DNA of 17,032 nucleotides from JAKAGZ01 sp035266865. Its GTDB lineage: Bacteria > Bacteroidota > Ignavibacteria > Ignavibacteriales > Ignavibacteriaceae. The notes below the pieces were generated by a model. That model made no database searches and was not told where the DNA came from. It saw nothing but the letters and a program-made list of their open reading frames with translations. Location: contig DATFMR010000018.1 of NCBI GenBank assembly GCA_035266865.1, positions 1-17,032 of the forward strand. The letters are read 5' to 3'. How positions within the stretch are numbered: the stretch's first letter is position 1; each line of letters opens with the position of its first letter. The position numbers were made by a program, and so were the translations under genes. Positions 1-7,229 of this stretch are shown in pieces.

Positions 1-55
1 TAACTACATAACTGCCTTCCTGAAAAGGGGATAAGAAAGTATTTCTGCGCAAAAG

Positions 56-86
56 TTGACATGCCTGGTCTGTTTGGGTATATTTG
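56..86 (+). promoter_or_regulatory. Promoter of the initiator tRNA locus
   Basis: TTGACA at 56-61 is followed after exactly 17 bases by TATATT at 79-84. Extended to 86 the downstream box reads TATATTTG, which also fits the TAnnTTTG -7 element known from Bacteroidota. Transcription would start near 92, so the primary transcript would run through the broken tRNA copy before reaching the intact tRNA. I see no second promoter between 190 and 230. Confidence 0.7.
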
Positions 87-133
87 TGCTCTCAAAACGA
101 AATTGAAAGAAAGTTCTTAAAAAATAATGATAT

Positions 134-190
134 TACATCGCGGGGTGGAGTCCCGACAAGTCGGGAGTAGCTCGTCGGCCAAAGCCGGGA
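134..190 (+). pseudogene. Broken 5' copy of the initiator tRNA, carrying a palindrome
   Basis: Bases 134-150 (TACATCGCGGGGTGGAG) are identical to 226-242, which covers the 5' end of the intact tRNA plus five upstream bases. The copy is then interrupted by the palindrome TCCCGACAAGTCGGGA (151-166). It resumes with GTAGCTCGTCGG at 167-178, identical to 249-260 of the tRNA. After that it changes into a second hairpin, CGGCCAAAGCCG (176-187), and matches no further. The anticodon loop, T arm and 3' acceptor strand are absent, so no functional tRNA can form. It lies in the leader of the intact tRNA transcript. Confidence 0.75.
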
Positions 191-230
191 GTTAAAATCA
201 CGTGGCAATGTAAAAAAGAATTAAATACAT

Positions 231-303
<73 letters not shown>

Positions 304-305
304 CT

Positions 306-345
306 AAAAATAAAAAGTCCGGCAAAAGCCGGATTTTTTATTTTT
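306..345 (+). terminator. Terminator of the initiator tRNA
   Basis: Stem TCCGGC (318-323), loop AAAA, stem GCCGGA (328-333), then TTTTTTATTTTT. The A-rich 5' side extends the stem and makes it nearly symmetrical, so it could also act on the minus strand. Confidence 0.9.
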
Positions 346-380
346 AAATAGTGACCAGGAAAGGAGTTGCATCCTGCCTG

Positions 381-420
381 CCCCGCAGAATGAAATGAAG
401 CGGGGTCCCCGCTACTAAAA
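381..420 (+). repeat. Duplicated 3' end of the initiator tRNA
   Basis: GTCCCCGCTACTAAAA at 405-420 repeats 294-309 exactly, covering the acceptor 3' strand and the bases after it. Just upstream, CCCCGC (381-386) and GCGGGG (400-405) can pair around a 13-base loop. The rest of the tRNA body is missing here. This could be the remnant of a second tRNA copy whose middle was deleted, or a target-site copy left by an element that once integrated in the tRNA 3' end. No integrase gene is in the window. Confidence 0.7.
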
Positions 421-457
421 CAAAAATCCCAGTCATTTGGCTGGGATTTTTTGTTTT
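417..457. terminator. Bidirectional terminator between the tRNA locus and the immA-like gene
   Basis: ATCCCAG and CTGGGAT form the core stem around an 8-base loop. AAAACAAAA on the left is complementary to TTTTGTTTT on the right, so both strands end in a T-rich tract. It terminates readthrough from the tRNA locus and, on the minus strand, the operon whose last stop codon is at 481-483. Confidence 0.85.
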
Positions 458-480
458 AAATATTAATTTATAATAATGAG

Positions 481-1113
481 TTAAAAGTCTTCCAGTAATT
501 TTTCTATTATTATTCTTTTGGTAATTACCCCTGCTGAAACCTCAAATTTATTGCAGATTTTAGGAGAAATCCTTTCTGCAATTTTTATATCTTCAATACC
601 CGGCAGAGTTTTTTTAATTTCTTTGACGTCAGGAATATATTGCTGAAAAGAAATTTGCAAATCTTTTAATGGCACTAATAATCTACCGGCAAATTCGTAT
701 GCTTGTTGCTCTATCCAATTGTATTCATTTTCTGGTATATTCTGTATCAGTTCAATCCATTCCTCTTCGTTATTAATTCCAAAATCTTTATAAACATTTT
801 TGTGTAAGATAAAATGCCCGATTTCGTGTGCAACTGAGTACCTTATTCTGTTCAGATACCTGTCGTCCATATATTCTTCTTCATCTACTACTATACCAGA
901 AAAATCACCTAATAAAAATGAATCTATATCACCCGTCCTTTTCAAATCTAAAAGTGGACGAATTTCAAGATTTAAATCAAATTCTATAATATGGAAAATA
1001 TCTATAGGTATTTTGTTATCTGAATGGATATCTCTGAAATCATCAGCTATTTTTCTAATTTCATCAAACTGTATGAATGGCGCTTTAAATGAAGCAGGAA
1101 CGAAATCTGTCAT
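481..1113 (-). CDS. ImmA/IrrE-type zinc metallopeptidase
   Basis: This 210-residue protein belongs to the ImmA/IrrE (COG2856) family of cytoplasmic zinc peptidases, which typically cleave or inactivate a partner Xre-type repressor. The zinc motif HEIGH spans residues 96-100, and E140 in YEFAGRLLVP is the likely third ligand. There is no signal peptide. It starts 6 bp after the stop of the Xre gene, with AAAGGA just before the ATG, so the two form one operon. The family-level inference is that it relieves repression by its neighbour, as ImmA does for ImmR in ICEBs1. COG2856-Xre pairs have also been predicted as toxin-antitoxin-like modules. The target and the signal cannot be read from the sequence. 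Confidence 0.85.
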   Translation of the reverse strand: MTDFVPASFKAPFIQFDEIRKIADDFRDIHSDNKIPIDIFHIIEFDLNLEIRPLLDLKRTGDIDSFLLGDFSGIVVDEEEYMDDRYLNRIRYSVAHEIGHFILHKNVYKDFGINNEEEWIELIQNIPENEYNWIEQQAYEFAGRLLVPLKDLQISFQQYIPDVKEIKKTLPGIEDIKIAERISPKICNKFEVSAGVITKRIIIEKLLEDF

Positions 1114-1119
1114 TATCCT

Positions 1120-1482
1120 TTAGTTTTGTTTTAGTAATTTTGCAAGGTTTTTCATTTCTTCGGTGGTTGGTTTTTGCCCACGTAATGTTCTGTAAAAAAG
1201 CGGCAATTTCGCTACAATATTTTCATCTGTCAGTATATCTGCAGGAATTTCTCCTCTGCTTGCTGATGCAAGATCAAAAAAAGTAAACCAATCAGTGCTG
1301 TTTTTTTCTATTTTCAATTCTTTAGCCCATTTAATGAGCGTCTTTTCGTCTGATGGCGGAAGCAGAATACTTCTTTCTATTTTACTCCAATTACTGGCAT
1401 CATGTCCGTATTTTTTGCAAAATTCTCTTAATCCCAGTCCGGATTTAAGCCTTAATTCTTTTATAAAATCCCCAAATTTCAT
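1120..1482 (-). CDS. Xre-family HTH transcriptional regulator
   Basis: A 120-residue protein with an Xre/Cro-like helix-turn-helix at about residues 4-58 (IKELRLKSGLGLREFCKKYG, then NWSKIERS). The C-terminal half (about 60-120) is not a family I recognise and may be the dimerisation region or the target of the neighbouring peptidase. Start: ATG at 1482 with AGAGGG (1487-1492) four bases upstream, a strong ribosome binding site. The promoter at 1510-1538 carries an inverted repeat over the -10 box, which suggests self-repression. The restriction-modification gene lies upstream on the same strand but 430 bp away, so it is probably a separate transcript that this regulator might also control. 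Confidence 0.85.
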   Translation of the reverse strand: MKFGDFIKELRLKSGLGLREFCKKYGHDASNWSKIERSILLPPSDEKTLIKWAKELKIEKNSTDWFTFFDLASASRGEIPADILTDENIVAKLPLFYRTLRGQKPTTEEMKNLAKLLKQN

Positions 1483-1501
1483 TTTACCCTCTAATTTTTA
1501 T

Positions 1502-1522
1502 TGTGGTTAAATATATACCACA
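1502..1522. promoter_or_regulatory. Inverted-repeat operator over the -10 box
   Basis: TGTGGT (1502-1507) and ACCACA (1517-1522) are perfect inverted arms around 9 AT-rich bases. The site contains the whole -10 hexamer and the predicted start of transcription. Its size and place fit a dimeric Xre repressor blocking its own promoter. That the product of the downstream gene binds here is inference. Confidence 0.65.
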
Positions 1523-1538
1523 CTAACTGAATTGTCAA
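1510..1538 (-). promoter_or_regulatory. Promoter of the xre-immA operon
   Basis: Read on the minus strand, TTGACA (1533-1538) and TATATT (1510-1515) are separated by exactly 17 bases. Transcription would start near 1503, giving a leader of about 20 bases before the ATG at 1482. Confidence 0.8.
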
Positions 1539-1561
1539 GTTATTAATGAGTGACGGTTAAT

Positions 1562-1640
1562 TTCACCCCACACTCTCTTCAACAATCTTAATTTCTTCTT
1601 CTGTTAATCCGTAAAGCTCGAAACCATTTTTGCTTGTCTG
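1562..1640 (-). pseudogene. Duplicated 3' tail of a type IIG restriction-modification gene
   Basis: Bases 1562-1619 match 1912-1969, the last codons and stop of the intact restriction-modification gene, with two mismatches in 58. Translated, the piece ends ELYGLTEEEIKIVEESVG plus stop, 18 residues identical to the intact C-terminus. Before that only a short, gapped likeness remains (QTSKNGF against QTDKEIDKMVY). It has no start codon, promoter or upstream domains. It is either the last remnant of a second, related restriction gene or a partial duplication. It begins and ends next to palindromic repeats, which suggests recombination there. Confidence 0.8.
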
Positions 1641-1641
1641 A

Positions 1642-1853
1642 CACGGCTTTACCGTGGTTATGATATCGTAAAAGCAATAAATAATTTATTGAACTCCTAC
1701 GGAGTTCTTTTTTCCGGGTATTTTCTATTCTACAAATATTAAACCCCTACGGGGTTTCTTTATTCAATTATGACAATTGCATTCAACTGCTTAGGAGTTG
1801 AATGTTTGTAGAAACAATAAGCAAAAAAAATAAAAGGAACTCCTTAGGAGTTC
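1642..1853. repeat. Cluster of REP-like short palindromes
   Basis: Five palindromes lie within 212 bp: CACGG/CCGTG (1642-1656), GAACTCCTACGGAGTTC (1691-1707), AAACCCCTACGGGGTTT (1741-1757), ATTCAACT/AGTTGAAT (1781-1803) and GAACTCCTTAGGAGTTC (1837-1853). A longer imperfect inverted repeat, TCTACAAATATT (1729-1740) against AATGTTTGTAGA (1801-1812), encloses the two middle ones, so the core could fold into one branched structure. Their shared CTCC-TA-GGAG core resembles REP elements moved by Y1 (IS200-like, RAYT) transposases. No such transposase is in the window. Apart from the tail duplicate and this cluster, I see no gene in 1483-1912. Confidence 0.75.
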
Positions 1854-1912
1854 AACAGTGAGATTTTAAGAGAGGTTAATTTATTGCGGTTTCGTTGCTG
1901 GATTGTTTTTAT

Positions 1913-4900
1913 TCACCCCACACTCTCTTCAACAATCTTAATTTCTTCTTCTGTTAGTCCGTAAAGTTCATAAACCATTTTGTCTATTTCTTTGTCTGTT
2001 TGGGAAATTGTTTCCTGGAGAGAGTTTATTTCTTTTTTGTATTCATTAAAGTATTCTTCCCACTCTTCCTGTTGTTTTAAAGAAAGTTTTACTTTTTTCT
2101 TTTTTAGTTCCGAAAGAAATGTCTTGAAATCGTGATTGTAAAATTCTTTCAGCTTGTTTGAGAGTTTGTCCACAGGGAAGTTTGTGGTTATGCGGGTTAT
2201 GTATAATTTTATTTTAGCTGAAAACGATGCAGAACTTTCTTTTTGTATATCAACTAATTTTTCAAATATTGCTTTATCACATTCCTCTGCAAGCGGGATT
2301 GGAAATTTTAACATTTTATTATAATCGAGTTTACTTCTGCCTCTTCCTGATGGATCACCAAACGCAACAAAAAATATTTTTTTATAGAAAATGAAAATTT
2401 TTGAATTTAATATGGCCGCTAAGTATTTGTCCGAATTAGAAATTATAAAGCAGGAATTGTTGACGAAGTATCCTTCCTCATCAAAATAAAAATAGTGATT
2501 TATCGCTGTGTATATAAAAAATATTTTTGGTTGATAAAACTTGTCATAATAATCACATGCTCTTAGATTATAAATAGATTTTCCTTGGTCTAGTCTTTGC
2601 CCTAATTCTTTTAAATATTTGTTTAAGTGATTAAATACACCCGAATAATTATTTTTAGTAATATCTAAATCGTAGCCTGTATTTATTAAATAATGTCCAT
2701 TTTTGTTTTCTAGATGCCATTTTTTTATATCTGTAGCTTGGATATAAGGTTCTATTATTTCAGTGCTTTGGGGATCTTCGCTAAGAATCCTTTCCTTTAC
2801 TTCTTTCGATATAATAAACGCTTTATTAAGTGCAGTTTTAATTCCTAACTTAATTCCGTTATCAGTGTATTTCCCTAAAGTTATAGCATTGGATTTTATT
2901 TTATTAATAACATTTGATTTTTCATCAGCCAGGAACAACCATTCGTTTTTTGATAAATTATCTTTTGAAGACTTGTTGGTAACAAAATTATTGTTTTCAA
3001 AAGTATTGATGTTTTTAATTGGTGAATATTTAATTTCACAATTTGATTCAATATTTCGAATAATAATTATTTGAGGTTCGGTTGATGCATCTGCAAAAAT
3101 TCTTAGTTCAAAAAAATCTATTATTTCTATAATATTATAATTTCTAAGGTACTCTCTTAATTTTTCACCATATTTTGTCTTAAACCATTTGTTTGGTGTA
3201 ATAAATGAGATGTAAGCATCCTTTTTCGATAAGTTTAGCGAGAGTTCATAAAAATAAGTATATAGATCGCTAGTGTTTTCGCCAATGTTATAATTTTTTG
3301 AGAGGTAATCCTTAAAAATTTTCAGGATATTTTCTTGTCTCACATACGGAGGATTCCCAATCACAACATCAAAGCCACCGTCTTGCATTATATCCGTGAA
3401 TTCTTTTTCCCAATTAAAGGCTTTTTCGCCGGCGACTTCCGGGTCGTCAATAAGTGAGTTTCCACATTTTATATTGTTGTTCAGGTCCGAGAGTTTTCTT
3501 CCTTTTTCGGCGGTGCGCAGCCAGAGAGAAAGTTTTGCAATTTCTACGGATTCCTCATTTATATCCACGCCGTAAAGGTTATTTTCAAGTATAGATTTTG
3601 AAACATCTGGAATTATGAAACTTTCCTGCAAAATTTCGTTACGGTATCCGTCCAGCATTTCGTGTTCGCTAATTAAAAATTCCAGTGCCTGGTTCAAAAA
3701 CGCGCCGCTTCCACAGGCTGGATCGAGAATTTTAAGCGACAAAAGATACTCGCGGTATTCGTCCACCCTCCCCAAAAGTTCTTTTGCTTTTGCGGTAAGT
3801 TTTCCTTTTGCGGTTCTGCTGTTTTCAATTATTTCATTTTCTATAAAATCAATTTCCAGCTCTTTCTTTTTTTCACCGCAAAGCGCGCCAACAGTGTTTT
3901 CAACAATATATTTTGTAATGTATTTGGGAGTGTAAAAAATCCCTTCTTTTTTCCTGCGCGATTTTTCTTTGTCTGTATCTGTACCTTCAATTTCTGCGGC
4001 AACCTGTTCAATTTCAGAAATGCTGTGTTCAAAAATGTGTCCGAGAATATTTACATCCACTTCTGTGTTAAAATCGTAATTGGATAATTTAAGAGATTGT
4101 TTTTCTAAAATTTCATCTTCAATAATTAAATTATCCAGCAAATCATCTTTTCTGAAAAGCCCACCATTGTAAGCTGGAATTTCCCAGTTCTCATATTTAT
4201 GCCCAACATCTAAGTGCCCGAATAATTTTACAAACCTGCTGTAAAGTGTAACCGGTTCATCAAGCTTTTCTAAATCTTTCCATTGTTTAATTATGCGTGA
4301 AATTGCATTAGGCGGAAGGAGTCCTCTGTCTTCTGCAAAAAGCACAAAAAGAATTCTGTCTAAAAGTTTTTGGGATTTGTGGAAAAGCAGAAGTTTATTT
4401 TCATCCGGATTATTTTTAACAAGATTATCAAAAATATCTTTTTTGAATTTTGAATAATCCTTGTAAAGGTTGTCTGTCACATTTTCTTCGTGAAGCAGAG
4501 ATTCTTTTTTAAGTTTAGCGGTTGTTCCGCTGAAAATGTTTTTACTGCAAAGGAAGAGGTAAAATATTTTAAATCTTTCAAAATCCAGCTCGAATAAATT
4601 AAACTCTTCGAATTCCGTTGCATTATCAATATAAAAACGAAGTCTTTCAAAATTAGAGGTAATTACATATCTGCAATTAGATTGATTATTCTTGTAGCTG
4701 AATGCCTGTTCTTTTATGGATTCAAGATTGGGTGTTTTTGTAGATTTTAATTCAATTACACCAATTGCTTTTCCATTTTCCAGGATTGCGCCGTCAGCCT
4801 TTTTAGAATCTGTTTCGTTTTTGAATTCTGTAGTAAGGTTGTAATTTTTGTCCGGATTTATAGTGTAACCAAGAACTTCCACAAATATTTCGCGTAGAAA

Positions 4901-5056
4901 ACCTTCCTGGTAATTTTCTTCTTTTAACAGTCGAATATTTTCAATTCGTTCTTTATCGCCGTAAAATTCCAGAAATTTATCATAAGCGTTTTTTAATCCA
5001 GCCTGATCAAGCTGTTGAAGATATTTGTTAATAACTGATTTTTGAAAAAGCGGCAT
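1913..5056 (-). CDS. Type IIG restriction-modification enzyme (fused nuclease and adenine methyltransferase)
   Basis: This 1047-residue single-chain enzyme should both methylate adenine N6 and cut DNA near its own target. The N-terminal nuclease region (about 1-170) carries a PD-(D/E)xK signature: D88 and E102-L-K104. A helical linker follows. The gamma-class methyltransferase then has an upstream FYTPKYITKYIV segment (about 374-385), the SAM motif DPACGSG (445-451) and the catalytic NPPY (568-571). Residues about 700-930 resemble the TaqI-like target-recognition domain (IYNLRACDYYDKFYQPKIFF), ending in a charged, probably coiled-coil tail. All key residues are present and the length is full, so it is likely active. 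A separate specificity subunit is not needed in this class. Its recognition sequence cannot be predicted. The ATG is preceded by only a weak GGG. Confidence 0.9.
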   Translation of the reverse strand: MPLFQKSVINKYLQQLDQAGLKNAYDKFLEFYGDKERIENIRLLKEENYQEGFLREIFVEVLGYTINPDKNYNLTTEFKNETDSKKADGAILENGKAIGVIELKSTKTPNLESIKEQAFSYKNNQSNCRYVITSNFERLRFYIDNATEFEEFNLFELDFERFKIFYLFLCSKNIFSGTTAKLKKESLLHEENVTDNLYKDYSKFKKDIFDNLVKNNPDENKLLLFHKSQKLLDRILFVLFAEDRGLLPPNAISRIIKQWKDLEKLDEPVTLYSRFVKLFGHLDVGHKYENWEIPAYNGGLFRKDDLLDNLIIEDEILEKQSLKLSNYDFNTEVDVNILGHIFEHSISEIEQVAAEIEGTDTDKEKSRRKKEGIFYTPKYITKYIVENTVGALCGEKKKELEIDFIENEIIENSRTAKGKLTAKAKELLGRVDEYREYLLSLKILDPACGSGAFLNQALEFLISEHEMLDGYRNEILQESFIIPDVSKSILENNLYGVDINEESVEIAKLSLWLRTAEKGRKLSDLNNNIKCGNSLIDDPEVAGEKAFNWEKEFTDIMQDGGFDVVIGNPPYVRQENILKIFKDYLSKNYNIGENTSDLYTYFYELSLNLSKKDAYISFITPNKWFKTKYGEKLREYLRNYNIIEIIDFFELRIFADASTEPQIIIIRNIESNCEIKYSPIKNINTFENNNFVTNKSSKDNLSKNEWLFLADEKSNVINKIKSNAITLGKYTDNGIKLGIKTALNKAFIISKEVKERILSEDPQSTEIIEPYIQATDIKKWHLENKNGHYLINTGYDLDITKNNYSGVFNHLNKYLKELGQRLDQGKSIYNLRACDYYDKFYQPKIFFIYTAINHYFYFDEEGYFVNNSCFIISNSDKYLAAILNSKIFIFYKKIFFVAFGDPSGRGRSKLDYNKMLKFPIPLAEECDKAIFEKLVDIQKESSASFSAKIKLYITRITTNFPVDKLSNKLKEFYNHDFKTFLSELKKKKVKLSLKQQEEWEEYFNEYKKEINSLQETISQTDKEIDKMVYELYGLTEEEIKIVEESVG

Positions 5057-5237
5057 AATTCCCGGTAGTTTATTTAAGTAAGTGTAATAAAATAGGCTAT
5101 TTAGGGGAAAGATTGTAGCAAAAAATCAGAAGAAATTATAAGTCCGGGGAAACGGGCAATACTTACCCTAATATTTTATATATTACTTAACTCTACTATA
5201 AAAAATATTTTATTTTGCTTCTTTTGGTATTTAATAA

Positions 5238-6089
5238 ATGAAAAAAATCGGGATAGCTTTCGGCGGCGGCGGTGCAAGAGGCCTGGCTCATATTTCAATG
5301 ATAGAAGCCTTTGAAGAGCTTGGTTTAAAACCTTCTATTATATCTGGCACAAGCATAGGCGCAATTACAGGCGCGTTTTATGCAGCAGGATTTTCATCCA
5401 AAGAAATGAAGGCGATGTTAAAACGACTGCTTTTTCCAAGAAACGACAAACCTTTCGACTTTCTCTGGAAATCTGATTTTGTAAAAATGTTTTCGATGTT
5501 TGATCCACAGTTTTTTAACAGCGGACTGATGAAGGGTGATAGATTTTATAAATTTTTAGAGACAGAACTTGGAGCCACAACTTTTGAAGAACTGAAAACA
5601 CCTTTAAAAATAGTTGCAACAGATTACTGGAATAAAGAAGAAGTGATTTTTGATGAAGGGGACTTATTACCGGCAATAAGAGCAAGTTATTCATTGCCGG
5701 GATTGTTAACTCCGGTTAAAATTAAAAAAAGGATTTTAATTGATGGCGGTGTAGTAAATCCAATTCCTTTTGATATTTTGTTAAATGAATGCGACATTAC
5801 GGTTGCAATAGATATTACAGCATATAGAACAAGCAACGGAAAAGAATATCCCCCTACTTTTGAATCAGTTTTTACAACCTATCAGACAATGCAGAATTCA
5901 ATAAATCAGCAAAAAATGAAGTTTATAAAACCCGATATTTATATCAGGCCGGAAATTTATGATGTACGGGTTTTCGATTTTTCCAAACACGAATCTATAT
6001 TTAAGCAATCCGAAACCGCAAAAGATAATTTAAAAAGAAAACTGGAAAAATTATTAACGATTGAACCGGAAGCTGAAATGTTAAAGTAA
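5238..6089 (+). CDS. Patatin-like phospholipase (RssA/YchK type)
   Basis: A 283-residue serine hydrolase of the bacterial patatin family, expected to hydrolyse acyl esters of lipids. The order of motifs is complete: glycine-rich oxyanion hole GGGGARG (9-15), nucleophile elbow GTSIG with S39, and the catalytic dyad aspartate D169 in DGG (169-171). There is no signal peptide or membrane segment, so it should be cytoplasmic or peripherally membrane-bound. The size is typical of the RssA-like subgroup. It stands alone, divergent from the restriction enzyme gene across 181 bp. TATTTTG at 5211-5217 is a possible -7 element, but I see no matching upstream box. A terminator follows at 6188. The physiological substrate is unknown. 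Confidence 0.88.
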   Translation: MKKIGIAFGGGGARGLAHISMIEAFEELGLKPSIISGTSIGAITGAFYAAGFSSKEMKAMLKRLLFPRNDKPFDFLWKSDFVKMFSMFDPQFFNSGLMKGDRFYKFLETELGATTFEELKTPLKIVATDYWNKEEVIFDEGDLLPAIRASYSLPGLLTPVKIKKRILIDGGVVNPIPFDILLNECDITVAIDITAYRTSNGKEYPPTFESVFTTYQTMQNSINQQKMKFIKPDIYIRPEIYDVRVFDFSKHESIFKQSETAKDNLKRKLEKLLTIEPEAEMLK

Positions 6090-6109
6090 TTCAGGTAATG
6101 CACACCCGC

Positions 6110-6151
6110 ATTGTCATTTCGAACCCGGCAGAGCCGGGAGGGAAATCTTTT
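6110..6151. repeat. Dispersed intergenic repeat with hairpin
   Basis: TTGTCATTTCGAA, then the hairpin CCCGGCAGAGCCGGG (6124-6138), then GGGAAATCTTTTT. The arrangement of a TCATTTCGA arm and a GAAATC arm around a variable hairpin resembles a widespread intergenic repeat family in Bacteroidota-like genomes. That assignment is from memory of the pattern. Only one clear copy is in this window. Confidence 0.6.
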
Positions 6152-6187
6152 TCCACATTTATTATGACCATTAGTATTTTCGCAAAA

Positions 6188-6214
6188 CCCTCACCATTTA
6201 GGTAGGGATTTTTT
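6188..6214 (+). terminator. Terminator of the patatin gene
   Basis: CCCT-ACC pairs with GGT-AGGG around loop ATTTA, with one bulged C, and is followed by ATTTTTT. It lies about 100 bp after the stop codon, beyond the dispersed repeat. Confidence 0.7.
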
Positions 6215-6271
6215 AAAATATATGAATGTGTATTTTGTTTATATCTTGGTCAGCCGTGCTGAAAATATTTT

Positions 6272-6979
6272 TTAACTTTTCACATCTCTAATAATTACCT
6301 TTTTCCCAATTTCATTGACACTGTATTTTATTCTAAACTTCTGATATGCGAGGATAAATTCATCGCTTTTATTTTCAATCTTTGAAATTCTTTTTCTTGT
6401 AGTGTCAGCAGGGTTAAATTCTAACTGCACACGTGCATAACCTAAAAGATTTATATTTTTTTCTTTTTTAAGTTTTTCTGAAATATTTTTTGCTCTTTCT
6501 TCAATTACAATTTCATAAATATTTTCCGAATCATTTTTAACCCAGCCTGTAGCAGAGCCGGGGAATGAATCTGAATAAGGCAGATATGGTTTAATATCCA
6601 GGACTGGCGAACCATCCAGTATATCTGATTCAGAAATAAAAATTTTCAGTCCTTCAATTTTTTCAAGTTTAACGCAGCTTAGTCCAATCGGGTTTGGCCT
6701 GTAAGGTGCGCGCGTGGCAAATACTCCAACTTTTTTTCTTGTGTGCCGCGGTGGAGTGACGAGTGGTTTCCAGTTTTCATTTAAATGAAATTGATAAATT
6801 ATCCATAGACGATCAAAGCCTTCTAACTCTTTCACTGCCTGGTTAAAATTATGTTTTGGATAAAGATTAATTATCGCATCAGTACCTTTTGCAAGTACGC
6901 CCTGTCTTGGTGTTTCATATCTTTGTTTCAGCTCTGATTGCAGAAAGCCAACCGGTTTTAATATTATTTCATTTTCCAT
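6272..6979 (-). CDS. trmO: tRNA (N6-threonylcarbamoyladenosine(37)-N6)-methyltransferase TrmO
   Basis: TrmO (also TsaA/YaeB) methylates N6 of the t6A base at position 37 of threonine tRNAs, using SAM. The family signatures are clear: VGVFATRAPYRPNPIGLS, followed by DGSPVLDIKPYLPY, both close to the E. coli protein. It has the N-terminal beta-barrel domain typical of the family and a C-terminal extension ending in YSVNEIGKKV. The open frame can be extended to a GTG at 7012. I chose the ATG at 6979 because MENEIILKPVGF is the usual distance from the first strand and gives 235 residues, the length of the E. coli protein. No Shine-Dalgarno sequence is visible. It is monocistronic and cytoplasmic. 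Confidence 0.92.
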   Translation of the reverse strand: MENEIILKPVGFLQSELKQRYETPRQGVLAKGTDAIINLYPKHNFNQAVKELEGFDRLWIIYQFHLNENWKPLVTPPRHTRKKVGVFATRAPYRPNPIGLSCVKLEKIEGLKIFISESDILDGSPVLDIKPYLPYSDSFPGSATGWVKNDSENIYEIVIEERAKNISEKLKKEKNINLLGYARVQLEFNPADTTRKRISKIENKSDEFILAYQKFRIKYSVNEIGKKVIIRDVKS

Positions 6980-7160
6980 AATTAAACTTAAACAATTAAT
7001 TGTCTTTTGCACTCTTATACAGCGTAACGGATTATTTGTCGAATAATAGTTCCTTGAAAGGTAATTTATTCCGAATTAACAGGACAACATTAAAACCGCC
7101 TTTGCAAAATGTGGCGATTTCTGGAAGGAACTTAATATGGGTATGGTTGAATTAAAACGG

Positions 7161-7190
7161 AAAAAATGCGGTAAGAATAATTTACCCCGC
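7161..7190 (-). terminator. Probable terminator of the membrane protein gene
   Basis: On the minus strand, GGTAA pairs with TTACC around ATTATTC, with an outer GC/GC pair across a GG bulge, and ATTTTTT follows. It lies 40 bp past the stop of the gene ending at 7230. The bulge makes it weaker than the others in the window. Confidence 0.5.
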
Positions 7191-7229
7191 TGAAAAAGAT
7201 GGGGCCATTATCAAAAAAAGCTTTGCCGT

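Noticed and set aside
405..420. att site of a genomic island integrated in the tRNA
   Set aside because: Direct repeats are only about 110 bp apart, with no integrase or island between them; a collapsed tandem array explains both flanks as well. Kept only as an alternative.
1691..1853. Possible CRISPR array because of recurring ACTCC/GGAGT units
   Set aside because: Units differ in sequence, are complete palindromes, have uneven spacing and there are no cas genes; REP-like elements fit better.
5057..5237. Shared promoter/operator between the restriction gene and the patatin gene
   Set aside because: I find no copy of TGTGGT-N9-ACCACA and only weak boxes (TACAAT on the minus strand without a good -35).
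6980..7012. Eleven extra codons from a GTG at the start of trmO
   Set aside because: The family begins close to the ILKPVGF strand, and ATG 6979 gives the usual length.
7137..7193. 18-codon frame with AAGGAA upstream between trmO and the membrane protein gene
   Set aside because: Its 3' half is the terminator-like hairpin of the opposite-strand gene, and no protein feature is present.
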